The translations under genes and the position numbers were made by a program. The notes under the pieces were generated by a model. The model did not search any database, was not told the origin of the DNA, and saw only the letters and a program-made list of their open reading frames with translations. From NCBI GenBank assembly GCA_963693365.1, contig CAVNZM010000004.1, positions 5,642,001 through 5,706,000 on the forward strand: a DNA stretch of 64,000 nt, read 5' to 3'. This document shows, one piece after another, positions 50,928 through 62,275 of this stretch. The first letter of the stretch is position 1. The number at the start of each line of letters is the position of its first letter. Origin of the DNA: Amoebidium appalachense (lineage: Eukaryota > Ichthyosporea).

Positions 50928-51704
50928 TGTAAAGTATCCTCACGGACACTTCAGTGTAAAATGTATGTGTATGAGTGTAAACGGGGTTCACTCTGAACTG
51001 GATTTCAGAGGATCGATGCGTGCGTTTATATACGGATGGTCGACCCGGACAAGATTACTTGACCAATTACACAACTCCCTAGCCGACCAATCATATTACA
51101 GATTAGTACAGGGCTAGTAATTACTGTGTGTGACTACTTGGTCTCTTGCCGGTTCTAACACTCATATATAATCTTTACTGCTGCATGACTTATGACTTAC
51201 ACAGCCCCGAAATATACTCCAAATAAACAGGTACCAGTACTTTTCCTGTTTGTGACTTTGGTTACCAGTTACCTTTCGGAGTGCTGTCTCTCTCACATGT
51301 GTAACTGCAGGTTTACAACGACCACTCATTGCAGCTGGACTTTACCGGGATGCCCTCAACATGACTGGTCGAATATGAGACTCCCCAATCACTCACAACC
51401 TGCTTGTTAGTTATTCGTTCTCTATGGCCGCAGCATTTACGTGTTCCAATCAACACAGAAGAGGCCATAAGTGTCCACTCACGCGAGTCTCACTGTAGTT
51501 CGTTTCCAAGTAACCGAACATATGTAATTGTATTTGATCATCCGATTGGAAAAGCAGATATAACATTTATGATTGGCTCATTCATCAGCAAACGCCGACA
51601 TCTGACTGGATGAGCCGGCACCGACGAATTGTAAATAAAGCAAATAGATCTGAATAGATCTGAATCGATCGATTGACACGAATGCTCGCCGCGGAGACAT
51701 AACA
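50928..51704 (-). repeat. LTR-A, 5' LTR
   Basis: Copy of 43853-44629 with one base difference. Just inside it, minus-strand AGCTACACCAATCC does not begin with TGG, so the priming site is not the standard tRNA 3'-end type. Confidence 0.93.
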
Positions 51705-51753
51705 CAGGGCATGCTGCGTGGCCTCCACAGGCCGCGGCACTATCGCACAGAGG
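51705..51753 (-). pseudogene. RT piece of YR copy 1 upstream of LTR-A
   Basis: Continues the RT frame interrupted by LTR-A (VPRPVEATQHAL on the minus strand). At about 51754 the sequence switches to a plus-strand YR copy, an inverted junction. Confidence 0.8.
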
Positions 51754-54259
51754 CCTGCTGTAAAAGTTGGTGTGCGCCGTCTGCTGGCTGTGCAGACTGC
51801 TGATCAGTCCAACGGGGACTGGGCTGTTGCAGAGCAGTTTGGGGAGCTCCCTGCGCGCAGCCTGCCCCTGCCCCCTGCCTTGGCCACCCAGGCTGTTCGT
51901 CAAGCCAAGATTCTCCCCGTAGTCACCCGGGCTCGGCGCGGTCCTGGCAGCGGCCATCCGGCGCCGGCCCATCAACCCCCTCCGCACAGGGCCTAAACGG
52001 CCCTTTGGGGGTTCGGCACGCGGTTCTGTATATTATTTTCATGTGGTTTCCTGCCACGTGCCCTTGATGAGATATGCGTTTTTGGCCAACCGCGACGGCG
52101 GCATTCTTAAGCCTGTTCCGCCGACGGCTGCAGAGCTGCGCCGCATCCGACCGGCGCATCACGTTCCCAGTGGGGATTACGGTCCCCTGCTTCTTCGGCT
52201 TCAAGACTGCGGCATGGTGCACTATTTCGAGGCGGAGGAAAAACCACTGGCCATCAATGGGCTGTTTGGGGTCCCCAAAGACTCCAGAGCCCGCGTCATT
52301 TTTGACGGCCGCCGTGGCAACCTGTTCTTTGCCCGTGATCATCCTGCCCTCAAGGTGCACCTGCCCAACCCTGCCGATTTTGCCGATCTGTTTCCGGGAC
52401 CTGAGGATTGCCTTTATTTTGGCAAGTTGGACATGGACAACCAGTTCCATCGACTTCTTGCCCCCGAGTGGCTGCGGCAGCACTTCGGATTGCCGCCTGT
52501 GTCTCCGAAGGCTGTTGGCCTTTCTGGGCCCGACCGGCTTGTTTGTGTACCCAGCCCTCAAGACCGTGCCCATGGGCTGGGTGCATTCTGTGCTTGTGGC
52601 TCAAGGCAACCATGGGCAGTTGGCTGACCGAGCCGGCATGCCCCGCATTGAGCGCCTCTGTGCGATAGTGCCGCGGCCTGTGGACGCCACGCAGCATGCC
52701 CTGTATGTGGACGACTGTGGGTGGGTCGGCACAGATGCCACCGACATCAATAGTCAGCATGAATCGTATCATGGCGTCACCGGCCCGGCTGGTCTTCCTT
52801 CCAACGTCAAGAAGGATGTGGCTGCTGGTTCGTCATCCTCTATGGTGCTGCTAGGCCTGGAAATCCATCGCTCTGGGATACTTCACCCGTCTGGTGCTTC
52901 CTTGTGCCGTCTGGTGGCGGAAACCCAGGCCGTGTTGCGTCGTGGTGTCGTCACGCAGCTCCGTTTGCAGCAGTTGCTTGGTGGTTGGGTGTGGGCGGCA
53001 CTGCTGCAGCGGCCGCTTTTGTCGGTTCTGAGTGCCGTCTACAGTTTTGTGGAGCAGCTGGGGGGTTGGGAACAGCCCCTTCCACCGCCCGTGGTGTGGG
53101 AGCTTCAGGCGATGTGTGCCTTGGCCCCTTTGATGCGAAGTGATTTGCGTTCTGGGTTTGCTAGTACCATGTTCTGCACTTATGGTTCGTTTTTAAACGG
53201 GTTTTCTTTGAGGAACGGCCGCAGCCACGACGACGAAGTGACATGTGGAATTCGAACTGCCAGCTACTTTGCATTCCGATTGGTTAGTCTCTAGGTATGG
53301 CTTAGCCAATCAGTTCTCTGTACGTAAATGTAAGTGCAATGATTGGTCCTGTTTAAGTGTAGCCATATTTGGTCTTTACATTCCCCTGTAGCCAATCGGA
53401 TGTTGTGAGCCATATCCTGCGTGTATATAAACCGCTAGCCCGCAGATTCGTAGGCCTCTCAGTCGCTGGCACTGCTCCTGAGCAGAATGTGTCCTTAGTC
53501 TAGCAAGTTGGCAGGGCCTCCTGAGGCCCGTAAACGGTTGTTTTCTCTAGTTAAGTATTTTGTTTTTCCCGCCCACCCTCCCTTGAGTGGCTGTGGTGAT
53601 GGCCTGCCATCTAAAATGTGTCTCCTTGGAGAGCACATGTGTTTGTGTGTGCAGCCTAGGCATCTACACACGACACTGCAAGTAATCTATCCCCTTGCTG
53701 GGGCGAGTAAAGAGTGACGGCACAAGAATGCTTCCTTGTTGGGTGGTGCAGTGGTATCCCGGGTGCTTACAGCAGCGCTTCTCCGCCAAGTGCTGCCTCA
53801 CTGCAACCGGCGTGGCCACTAACTATAGCCAGCTGTCTGGTCCTGTGCACGAGCCAAGCCCGTCCGCCCCCCCGGCACCTTTCCTGGCAGCTGTTGGTGG
53901 CCGGTGGACCACCAACATCAGTCATCGTTGGCGCCACTCCGACCACATCAACATTCTGGAGGGAGAAGCCTTGCTCCTGGGGCTTTGTCGATTAGGTCGG
54001 TCTACTGCTGCCCGGGGCTCCCGCTACCTTTGGGGCCTTGATTCGACGGCGCTGCTTGGGGCTGTTGATAATGGTCGTTCAGCATCCCGACGCATTAACC
54101 GTGCATGCCGCCAGGTGGCTGCCTACACGCTTGCCCTCAACATTCGTTTGTATTGTGTGTGGCTGCCGTCAGCCCACAATCCTGCAGATGGTCCCTCGCG
54201 GTTTTCTGGCTAACCAGGCCATAAAGCCCCCAACCCTCAAGGCCTACGGGGATGCTGTT
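51754..54259 (+). pseudogene. YR (DIRS-like) retroelement copy 2: gag end, RT, RNase H, start of recombinase
   Basis: Gag tail at 51754-51960, then RT (from about 52079) with RVIFDGRRGN, LYFGKLDMDNQFHRLL and YVDDCGW, then RNase H. A 4-bp insertion near 52540 shifts the RT frame. At 53181 the RNase H catalytic aspartate region is split by a diverged R1 element (53181-53727). RNase H resumes with GLDSTALLG and ends AHNPADGPSR at about 54213. The recombinase is cut off after KAYGDAVV, where an R1 repeat begins. Inactive. Confidence 0.8.
53181..53727 (+). repeat. Diverged R1-like element inside RNase H of YR copy 2
   Basis: Starts TATGGTTCGTTTTTAAACGG and ends CCTTGCTGGGGCGAGTAAAG...CACAAGAAT, matching the ends of R1, but the middle is unrelated. 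It contains a TATATAAACC promoter-like sequence at about 53425-53434. Confidence 0.65.
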
Positions 54260-54874
54260 GTGCTGTAAAATTCGTAGTAGTAGCATGTTGTAGGCCTTGG
54301 TGTGTTTGATGTGTGTGCAAAGTTTCAGGCTGCTAGCATTTTTATTTAGGGAGCTGTAGCTGTTTTTATGTTCTGTGGGATTGCCATATGGATATATTGA
54401 TGAGTTTGAGTAATATCTAGTCCGAAATGGGCGGCAATTGATTTGGTCTTTGTGATCTAGGGGTTTTAGCCACTTGTGAAAATTTTCATTGGTTGATGTG
54501 CAGCAAAAATTCCATTTTGGTAGATTTCATGGATTTGATAGGTTTTAAGTCATTTCTTCATATTTCCATAGGCAAAAATGTGGGCCGCGCTATATAATGA
54601 GCTTGCGCGGCCCCAGGGAGGTCAGTTGCGGCGCTACTGAGCGCGTTTAGGTCTCTTTAGGCCCAATTTTTTAGCTAAGTTTTTGCCCACCCACCACACC
54701 CTTTGCCTATTTAGGCACTAGGCTACGTTTTTTGAGCATGTTTCTGTATGACATTTGTCATTCTTTTAATTGCTCCTGTGGAGCACACCTGTGCCTGCTT
54801 GTGAGATTGATCCACAGGCACCGGCTCATGTATCCCCTTGCTGGGGCTGGTGAAGACGACGTTGGCATAAGAAT
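54260..54874 (+). repeat. R1 repeat, 5'-truncated
   Basis: Begins GTGCTGTAAAATTCGTAG inside R1 and continues to the GTTGGCATAAGAAT end. Joined directly to the broken recombinase of YR copy 2. Confidence 0.85.
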
Positions 54875-54972
54875 TATAATATATTATTCTTATGCCAACG
54901 GGCATAAGAATTATAATATATTATTCTTATGCCAACGTCGTCTTTACCAGCCCCAGCAAGGGGATACATGAA
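54861..54972. repeat. Palindrome cluster of facing R1 ends
   Basis: GTTGGCATAAGAAT and ATTCTTATGCCAAC face each other across about 11 nt of AT-rich sequence, and the unit is partly repeated in tandem to 54940. An inverted R1 end fragment follows to 54972. Confidence 0.8.
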
Positions 54973-55319
54973 TAAATAGAGACATTTAGAGACATTTTCA
55001 TAAAACCCAATAAAGCATTCTATACATTCCACATGCCGATCCGTGCATGACCTCGTCCTCATGGAGAGGTAAGACAAACGCTGCAAATGCTACACCATTG
55101 TGATAGTAAAGTAAATTCATACAGGCGCTACGAATTTTTTACACACAAAGTATATATGTTTTGATTGGATCATAGCCATGAGGCAATCCCGCCCGCAATA
55201 GTTTTTGCATGCTGATGCTTTGGTTTAGAGCTCTTTGGCTGCTGTGTGCGTCTCAGTCGCTGTGCTCATTAGCATAGTGTAGGTAGGCCTCCTTAGGCTG
55301 CCTGTTCGATGTATGTAGG

Positions 55320-55523
55320 CAGGCCTTTTTTAGGCTACTGCCTGTAGTCAAGTTTTTGCCCATCCACCCAACCTTGCCTCATTAGGCTTCGAACCCTTGT
55401 CTTAGTAGGCTTTGAATTGCTCCTCTGGAGCACACACGTGCCTGGGATCATAGGGTCAACAGGCACCACCGTAAGTATCCCCGTGCTGGGGCTGGTAAAG
55501 GCTACGTTGGCATAAGAATTGAG
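55320..55523 (+). repeat. Diverged R1 3' portion
   Basis: TTTTTGCCCATCCACCCAAC, GGAGCACACACGTGCCTG and GTTGGCATAAGAATT mark the last part of an R1 copy with many substitutions. Confidence 0.6.
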
Positions 55524-56098
55524 ATGCTCATCAAAAGAGAAGCAGTCGAGATATCACAGATATCTCAGAGAAGAAAATACAAAAAAAGCCTTACTCTCGA
55601 ATACAGAGGAGATAACGACTAAGATAATCATATACCCGAGAAAACTCATTGAACATACGGTGATTTAACAGATAGTCAATACAAGTAATGTCAGGATTAA
55701 GTAATCTAATCATCTAAGTTCGAACGGAATAATCTGAGATAAATAATTCATCTATCTAGATGTTTGCAAGAAATAGGTTCAGCACACAAGTGGCACAAAC
55801 ATTTATGGAAACAAAGGTTACAAAGCCAAAACAAATACTTCCAATCAATATCACAAGAAGGGGTAAGAATGGCAAGATCAGTAAGTGTAGTAGGTTTACG
55901 AGATGAAGGAGAAATATGAGTAGCTAATATGCATAACGATTGCAAAGAAAATAAACGATTCTCTAAATTAAAAAGAAGCACATGCTCAAGAGCCCTACCG
56001 TAAGGATAAGGATATTGAGTATAAAAACAAGTAACATAGACTGCTGATAAATCGTGGAAGAGAAAAATAAAGGAGAGATATATTTAAAAGTATATCAA
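55524..56098. other. AT-rich spacer, nothing recognised
   Basis: No repeat end or coding motif seen. Open frames are short. Confidence 0.4.
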
Positions 56099-56945
56099 GG
56101 AATGGAGGGTAGATTTGCCAGTTCCTCCAAGGCCATGGGCGTTTTGGGTTTGGAGATGCTCCATTCTGGTTTGGTGCGCCCAGCCCCGGCTTCTTTAGCC
56201 CGCCTTCTGGTGGAGACTCTCACTGGTATTGTGCTCTGTCGTGGGACCGTCAGCAAGTTTCAGCTACAGCAGTTACTTGGCGGGGGGGTGTGGGTTTTGT
56301 TGTTGCCGCGGTCCGCCCTCTTCGTTCTTAATACCGCCTACCAGCTGAATGACCATCTTGGTCCCAGGGCGCTCCCCCATCCGCCTGCGGTCGCTTGGGA
56401 GGTCGAAACTCCATGTGCCCTCGTCCCTCTCCTGCGCTGCGACGTGCACTCAGCCTTTGCACCCACCATGTCCTGCTCGGACGCCTCCAAGGTGGGTGGT
56501 GCCGTGGTTTCCCGTGTGTTGCCCCCTGGTCTACCCTTCTGCAACCGTCGTGGCCACTACACCACCGTGGCTTCCGCACACTAGACCCCCAGCCCTGTGT
56601 CCCTGCCCCCCCTGACTCTGTTTTGGCTGCCCTTACTGCTGGGCCGTTGGAGTACTAGCATCAGCCACCCTTGGCGCTACGACGACCACATCAACATTAA
56701 GGAAGGAGAGAGTCTGCTGCATGGCTTGCATCGCTTGGGCCGTTCCTGCTCAGCCCGCAGCCGCCGCTACGTGTGGGGTCTGGACTCTACTGCACTCCTG
56801 GGTGCTGTAGCCAAGGCCGCTTGGCCTCCCACCGCCTGAATCGTATCTGCCGCCAAGTGGCTGCTTATTCGCTGGCCCTTCATACCCGTTTCTATTGGCT
56901 CTGGCTTCTTTCGGCCAGCAACCCTGCTGATGGTTGACCCGCATA
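56099..56945 (+). pseudogene. YR (DIRS-like) retroelement copy 4, diverged RT-RNase H fragment
   Basis: Encodes the connection region and RNase H with SDASKVGG, KEGESLLHGL, VWGLDSTALLG and SASNPADG, about as far from copies 1-3 as a separate subfamily. Stops occur near 56582 and frame changes near 56820. No recombinase follows. Confidence 0.75.
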
Positions 56946-57017
56946 TTTTAATTTGTATTTTGATACAGTAGTTTCATGGGTTATTTTAGTTTTGCAAGCG
57001 TTAATGTGCGCATCCAC

Positions 57018-57049
57018 CGCACACACACACACACCCACCCACCCACCCA

Positions 57050-57096
<47 letters not shown>

Positions 57097-57126
57097 ACAC
57101 ACACACAAAAACACACCTACACCCAC

Positions 57127-57169
<43 letters not shown>

Positions 57170-57290
57170 CACCTACACACCCACACACCCACACACCATA
57201 CACCAACACACCTACACACACACACACACACACACACACATTACACACCAACCGGTGGTTACACACACGCACACACACACGTTTGCGTGT
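57018..57290. repeat. (CA)n array
   Basis: About 270 bp of CA with ACAC(C/A)C interruptions, the only long microsatellite in the retroelement region. Confidence 0.95.
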
Positions 57291-57473
57291 CTAACAGCTT
57301 CGGATTTTAGGTATGTTTAATTTTTTGTTTTTGTTTTCCAAGAGTCTTGTTCCCTGTACCCATGTGCTATGTCGTGTCGCCCGTTTTCCCCCCGGCATGG
57401 TCTTTTCCCGCCCATTCCAGCAAAGCAAGGGTCGTGGTGTGGCTTACAGCTTTGTGCACATAATAATTAGTAT

Positions 57474-57988
57474 ATTTAGTTTGTAAACGTGTTTTCTTTG
57501 CAGGAGATATAGATAGCCCTGTTGTATTGAAATTTTGTGTTGCGAGTGTGCTGTAAAATTCATAGTAGTTGTATGTAGTAGGCGTTGGTGTGTTTGAAGT
57601 GTTTGCAAAGTTTCACGCTGTTAGCATTTTTATTTAGGGAGCTGTAGCTGTTTTTATGTTCTGTGGGATATGCCATATGGATATATTGATGAGTGTGAGT
57701 TATATCTAGTCCGAAATGGGCGGCAATTGATTTGGTCTTTGTGATCTAGGGATTTAAGCCACTTGTAAAATTTTTACATTGGTTGATGTGCAGCAAAAAT
57801 TCCGTTTTGGTAGATTTCATGGATTTGATAGGTTCTAAGTCATTTCTTCATATTTCCATAGGCCAAAATGTGGGCCGTGCTATATAATGAGCTTGCGCGG
57901 CCCCAGGGAGATCAGTTGCGGCGCTACTGAGCGCGTTTAGGTCTCTTTAGGCCCTATTTTTTTGCGATAAAGACACGTTGGCATAAGA
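57474..57988 (+). repeat. R1 repeat, internally deleted near the 3' end
   Basis: Complete from TATTTAGTTTGTAAACGTG to TTTAGGCCC, then joined to the final ACACGTTGGCATAAGAAT. The hairpin-bearing part is missing. Confidence 0.85.
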
Positions 57989-58243
57989 ATTCAGGTTCTT
58001 GTGAATAATACAAAGCAAATAGCCCTCGCTAGCCATTCTAGTATGGTTGACGACTGGGGTCATCCGTCCACAGTCGAGCCAGTGCTCAGTGATGCTAAGA
58101 GAGGCCTAGGCCCGGTCCGCAGTGTCTGACCGTCTGGCACATATACATATGCCGTGCACTCTACCAAGAACAATATCACTATTATGCATACATTTTTATG
58201 TACATATGACTATTATACGTATTCCTACATTTCTATGTTTCTT

Positions 58244-58387
58244 TTTTCCAAGGTTTTCTCCCCGGCATGGTCTCTTCCCGCCCATGCCAGCAAGGCAAGT
58301 GTGGAGCACACATGTGCCTTTGATCATAGGGTCAGCACGCACCACTCCCCGTGCTAGGGCTGGTAAAGGCGACGTTGACATAAGAAT
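58244..58387 (+). repeat. R1-related 3' fragment
   Basis: Diverged end with GGAGCACACATGTGCC and GACGTTGACATAAGAAT, preceded by a second segment (TTTTCTCCCCGGCATGGTC) that also occurs near 57387. Confidence 0.55.
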
Positions 58388-58398
58388 GATTAGTTTGT

Positions 58399-59000
58399 AT
58401 ATTTAGTTTGTAAACATGTTTTCTTTGCAGGAGAATTAAAAAGCCCCGTTGGATTGAAAATGTGTGTTGCGAGTGTGCTGTAACATTCGTAGTAGGAGTA
58501 TGTTGTAGGCCTTGGTGTGTTTAATGTGTGTGCAGAGTTTCAGGCTGCTAGCATTTTTATTTAGGGAGCTGTAGCTGTTTTATGTTCTGTGGGATATGCC
58601 ATATGGATAAATTGATGAATGTGAGTTATATCTAGTCCGAAATGTGCGGCAATTGATTTGGTCTTTGTGACCTAGGGGTTTTAACCACTTGTGAAGAAAT
58701 TTCATTGGTTGATGTGCAGCAAAAATTCCATTTTGGTAGATTTCATGGATTTGATAGGTTCTAAGTCATTTCTTCATATTTCAATAGGCAAAAATGTGGG
58801 CCGCGATATATAATGAGCTTGCGCGGCCGCAGGGAGGTCAGTTGCGGCGCTACTGAGCGCGTTTAGGTCTCTTTGGGCCTAATGTTTTAGCTAAGTTTGT
58901 TGCCCACCCACCACACCCCTGCCTATTTAGGCACTAGGCTACGTTTTTTGAGCATGTTTCTGTATGACATTTGTCATTCTTTTCATTGCTCCTGTGGCCT
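58399..59000 (+). repeat. R1 repeat, joined head-on to an inverted R1 piece
   Basis: Runs from TATTTAGTTTGTAAACATG to GCTCCTGTGG. At 59001 it meets an inverted R1 5' part (59001-59106) and then the inverted 3'-end fragment 59107-59203 of YR copy 3. Confidence 0.8.
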
Positions 59001-59203
59001 ACAACATTATACTACTACGCTGTACAGCACACTCGCAACACACAATTTCACTCCAACGGGGCTATCTAATTCTCCTGCAAAGAAAACACGTTTACAAACT
59101 AAATATTCTTATGCCAACATCGTCTTTACCAGCCCCAGCAAGGGGATACATGAGCCGGTTCCTGTGGATCAATCTCACAAGCAGGCACAGGTGTGCTCCA
59201 CCA
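59001..59203 (-). repeat. R1 5' part and R1 3'-end fragment beside YR copy 3
   Basis: On the minus strand the recombinase end is followed by the ~95-bp R1 end and then by TATTTAGTTTGTAAACG, the same order as beside YR copy 1. Confidence 0.75.
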
Positions 59204-60732
59204 CTCCCTATCTGGCACGGGAAGGAACGAACCATGCCGTGGGTGACTGATGCAGCGCTGCAGCCCGGGCAAGGAGCGACGCAGGCACCCGAATAGAAAG
59301 AACAAGAGACTGGCCGGCCTGCACATACCGGCGGAGGGAGGCATGCAATCTCCACCGACCACGCAGAGCAATCGTCTCTACCGAAATACCCCTGACGTAG
59401 TCTCTCGAAGCATCACCATGGCGAAGCCTGTGAAGATGGAACCCATACTCGTTGAGGCCGAGGGAGTCACATGCCGCTTAGAACTTGGTATGCAGAACAT
59501 CATACGAGAAAGGAAACAGCCACGCAGAAGGGGGGGCACCACGGAACCAGAAAGACAGGATGGCCAACAGCGACGGATCGGTGATGGGGACAAACTGATT
59601 TGGACCGGTCTTGGTGTCGGCCAGGCGGATGCCGCCTGTACCGGGTGGCATGATGTGGGGAACGGGGTCGTCAGGCAAAACAAGATCCGAACGGGTGAGA
59701 ATAAATAAGCAGCTCACTGACACGAAAAAAACACTCAAATCCGACCAAAACAGCAATACCAAACAAGGGGCCAATTTTGGAATACAAATGATGGCCAATG
59801 ACGAGGACCAATGAAAACGGAAGCGGGGGCATGGTCTTTGCTGGAACAAGCCGGTTCCAGCCCTGCAGGCTCCGTTGGGCGGCCTGCAGGTGTGGACCCA
59901 GGTGTGGCATGAAATGCTTGATGCCGGCAGCTGTGTTGACACAGCGCTGACGCTGGCCACTCAATGGAACAATGGCATAACACCCCTCAAAATACTCCAC
60001 CAGGAGGCCGTCCAGTTCGGCGGGGGACTTTGTGTTGGTGCCAGGGGGCAACCAATCCAGGAACTCACCGACCTAATCGACGAAGCCCCAGGAGCAAGGC
60101 TTCTCCCTCCAGAATCTTGATATGGTCGGAGTGGCGCCAACGATGACTGATGTTGGTGGTCCACCGGCCACCAACAGCTGCCAGGATAGGTGTCGGGGGG
60201 GCGGACGGGCTTGGCTCGTGCACAGGACCAGACAGCTGGCTGTAGTGGCCACGCCGGTTGCAGTGAGGCAGCACTTCGCGGAGAAGCATTGCTGGAAGCA
60301 CCCGGGAGACCACTGCACCACCCAACAAGGAAGCATCAGTGCAGAACATGGTGCTAGCAAACCCAGAACGCAAATCACAATGCATCAAAGGGGCCAAAGC
60401 ACACATCGCCTGAAGCTCCCACACCACGGGCGGGGGAAGGGGCTGTTCCCGACCCCCCAGCTGCTCCACAAAACTGTAGACGGCACTCAGAACCGACAAA
60501 AGCGGCCGCTGCAGCAGTGCCGCCCACACCCAACTACCAAGCAACTGCTGCAAACGGAGCTGCGTGACGACACCACGACGCAACACGGCCTGGGTTTCCG
60601 CCACCAGACGGCACAAGGAAGCGCCAGACGGACGTAATATCCCAGAGTGATGCATTTCCAGGCCTAGCAGCACCATAGAGGACGACGAACCAGCAGCCAC
60701 ATCCTTCTTGACATTGGAGGGAAGACCAGCCG

Positions 60733-60843
60733 GGCCGGTGACGCCATGATACGATTAACGCTGACGATTGATGGCGGTGGCATCTGTGCCGACCCAGCCA
60801 CAGTCGTCCACATACAGGGCATGCTGCGTGGCCTCCACAGGCC
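60733..60843 (-). other. Uninterrupted counterpart of both LTR insertion sites
   Basis: YR copy 3 carries GGTGACGCCATGAT and ACATACAGGGCATGCTGC intact, the sequences split by LTR-B and LTR-A in copy 1. Confidence 0.9.
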
Positions 60844-62275
60844 GCGGCACTATCGCACAGAGGCGCTCAATGCGGGGCATGCCAGCTCGGTCAGCCAACT
60901 GCCCATGGACGTCTTGAGCCACAAGCACAGAATGCACTCAGCCCATGGGCACGGTCTTGAGGGCCGGGTACACAAGCCGGTCGGGCCCAGAAATGCCAAC
61001 AGCCTCTGAAGACACAGGCGGCAATCCGAAGTACCGCCACAGCCACTCCGGGGCAAGAAGACGATGGAACTGGTTGTCCATGTCCGACTTGCCAAAATAG
61101 AGGCAATCCTCAGGCCCCAGCAACAGATCGGCAAAATCGGCAGGGTTGGGCAGGTGCACCTTGAGGGCAAGTTGATCACGGGCAAAGAACAGGTTGCCAC
61201 GGCGGCCGTCAAAAATGACGCGGGCTCTGGTGTCTTTGGGGACCCCAAACAGCCCATTGATGGCCAGTGGTTTTTCCTTCGCCTCGAAATAGTGCACCAG
61301 GCCGCAGTCTTGAAGCCAAAGAAGCAGGGGACCGTATTCCCCACTGGGAACGTGATGCGCCGGTCGGATGCGGTGCAGCTCTGCAGGCGTCGGCGGAACA
61401 GGCTTGAGAAGGCCGCCGTCGCAGTTGGCCAAAAACGGCTGCAGCGTAGGAGACAAAAACTGCAACACGTCCACTGTGGCTCCACTGCCGGCCACTGCCG
61501 GGACCGCGCCGAGCCCGGGTGACTTCAGCGAGGGTCTTGGCTTGACGAACAGCCCGGGTGGCCAAGGCAGGGGGCAGGGGCAGGCTGCGCGCAGGGAGCT
61601 CCTCAAACTGCTCTGCAACAGCCCAGTCCCCGTTGGACTGATCAGCAGTCTGCACAGCCAGCAGACGGCGCACACCAACTTCCACAGCAGGCGACTCCTT
61701 GCGGGCCTTAGGGTCGGCGGCCAGCAGCAGATCCAGTATACGGGCAAGCTTCAGAGCCTCCCGTTTGTTGCGGTAGCTGACCCAATCCGCCGCGTGGACA
61801 GCCGCAGTGACCGAGGCCTGGTCAGCCAAGGTGCTCTTGAGGTAGGAAGGGGCCAGACGTTCTTTGACGCGCAGGTTGACTTTGGCGCCGCTGGGGAGCA
61901 GATAACGGCTGGGGTTGGGTTTGGAACGGCCAGAGGAACGACGGCTGCGAGAGGAACGACCGTAGCCACTGCTGCTGGAATCAGAATCCTCACTCGACGA
62001 TGGGGTGTCTTCACTGCCGGTGTCGTACGCATAGACAGGCTCCTTGCCCTTTGTCCGCGCAGACAGCGTGCTCAGCAGGCCGCCGGCAAAGGGCTTCTTG
62101 GGGCGACCAGACTGGGCAACAGAGAGGGCTTGCACTTGGGCAGAAAGCGCCTGCAGCTGCTCTTGGACGTCTACACCGTCAGAACGCCGCTGGGGAGAGG
62201 GCGACCCAGGTTGGGGGGAGGCACGGCCGCTGCGAGGAGTGCGACAGAGCAAGTGCAGCTGGTCGGTGACTTTCC

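Larger units (their letters stand above)
43853..51704 (-). mobile_element. LTR-A, intact chromodomain Ty3/gypsy retrotransposon (chromovirus)
   Basis: Full-length 7.85-kb element read on the minus strand. Its 777-bp LTRs (43853-44629 and 50928-51704) differ at one position by eye (ACAAG versus ACACG near the inner end). The target duplication is CAGGG (43848-43852 and 51705-51709). Gag and Pol are both open and end to end in the same frame, separated by one UGA. Domain order is protease, RT, RNase H, integrase, chromodomain, which places it among chromoviruses. Chromodomains direct integration to particular chromatin in known members. It inserted into YR copy 1. Confidence 0.95.
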
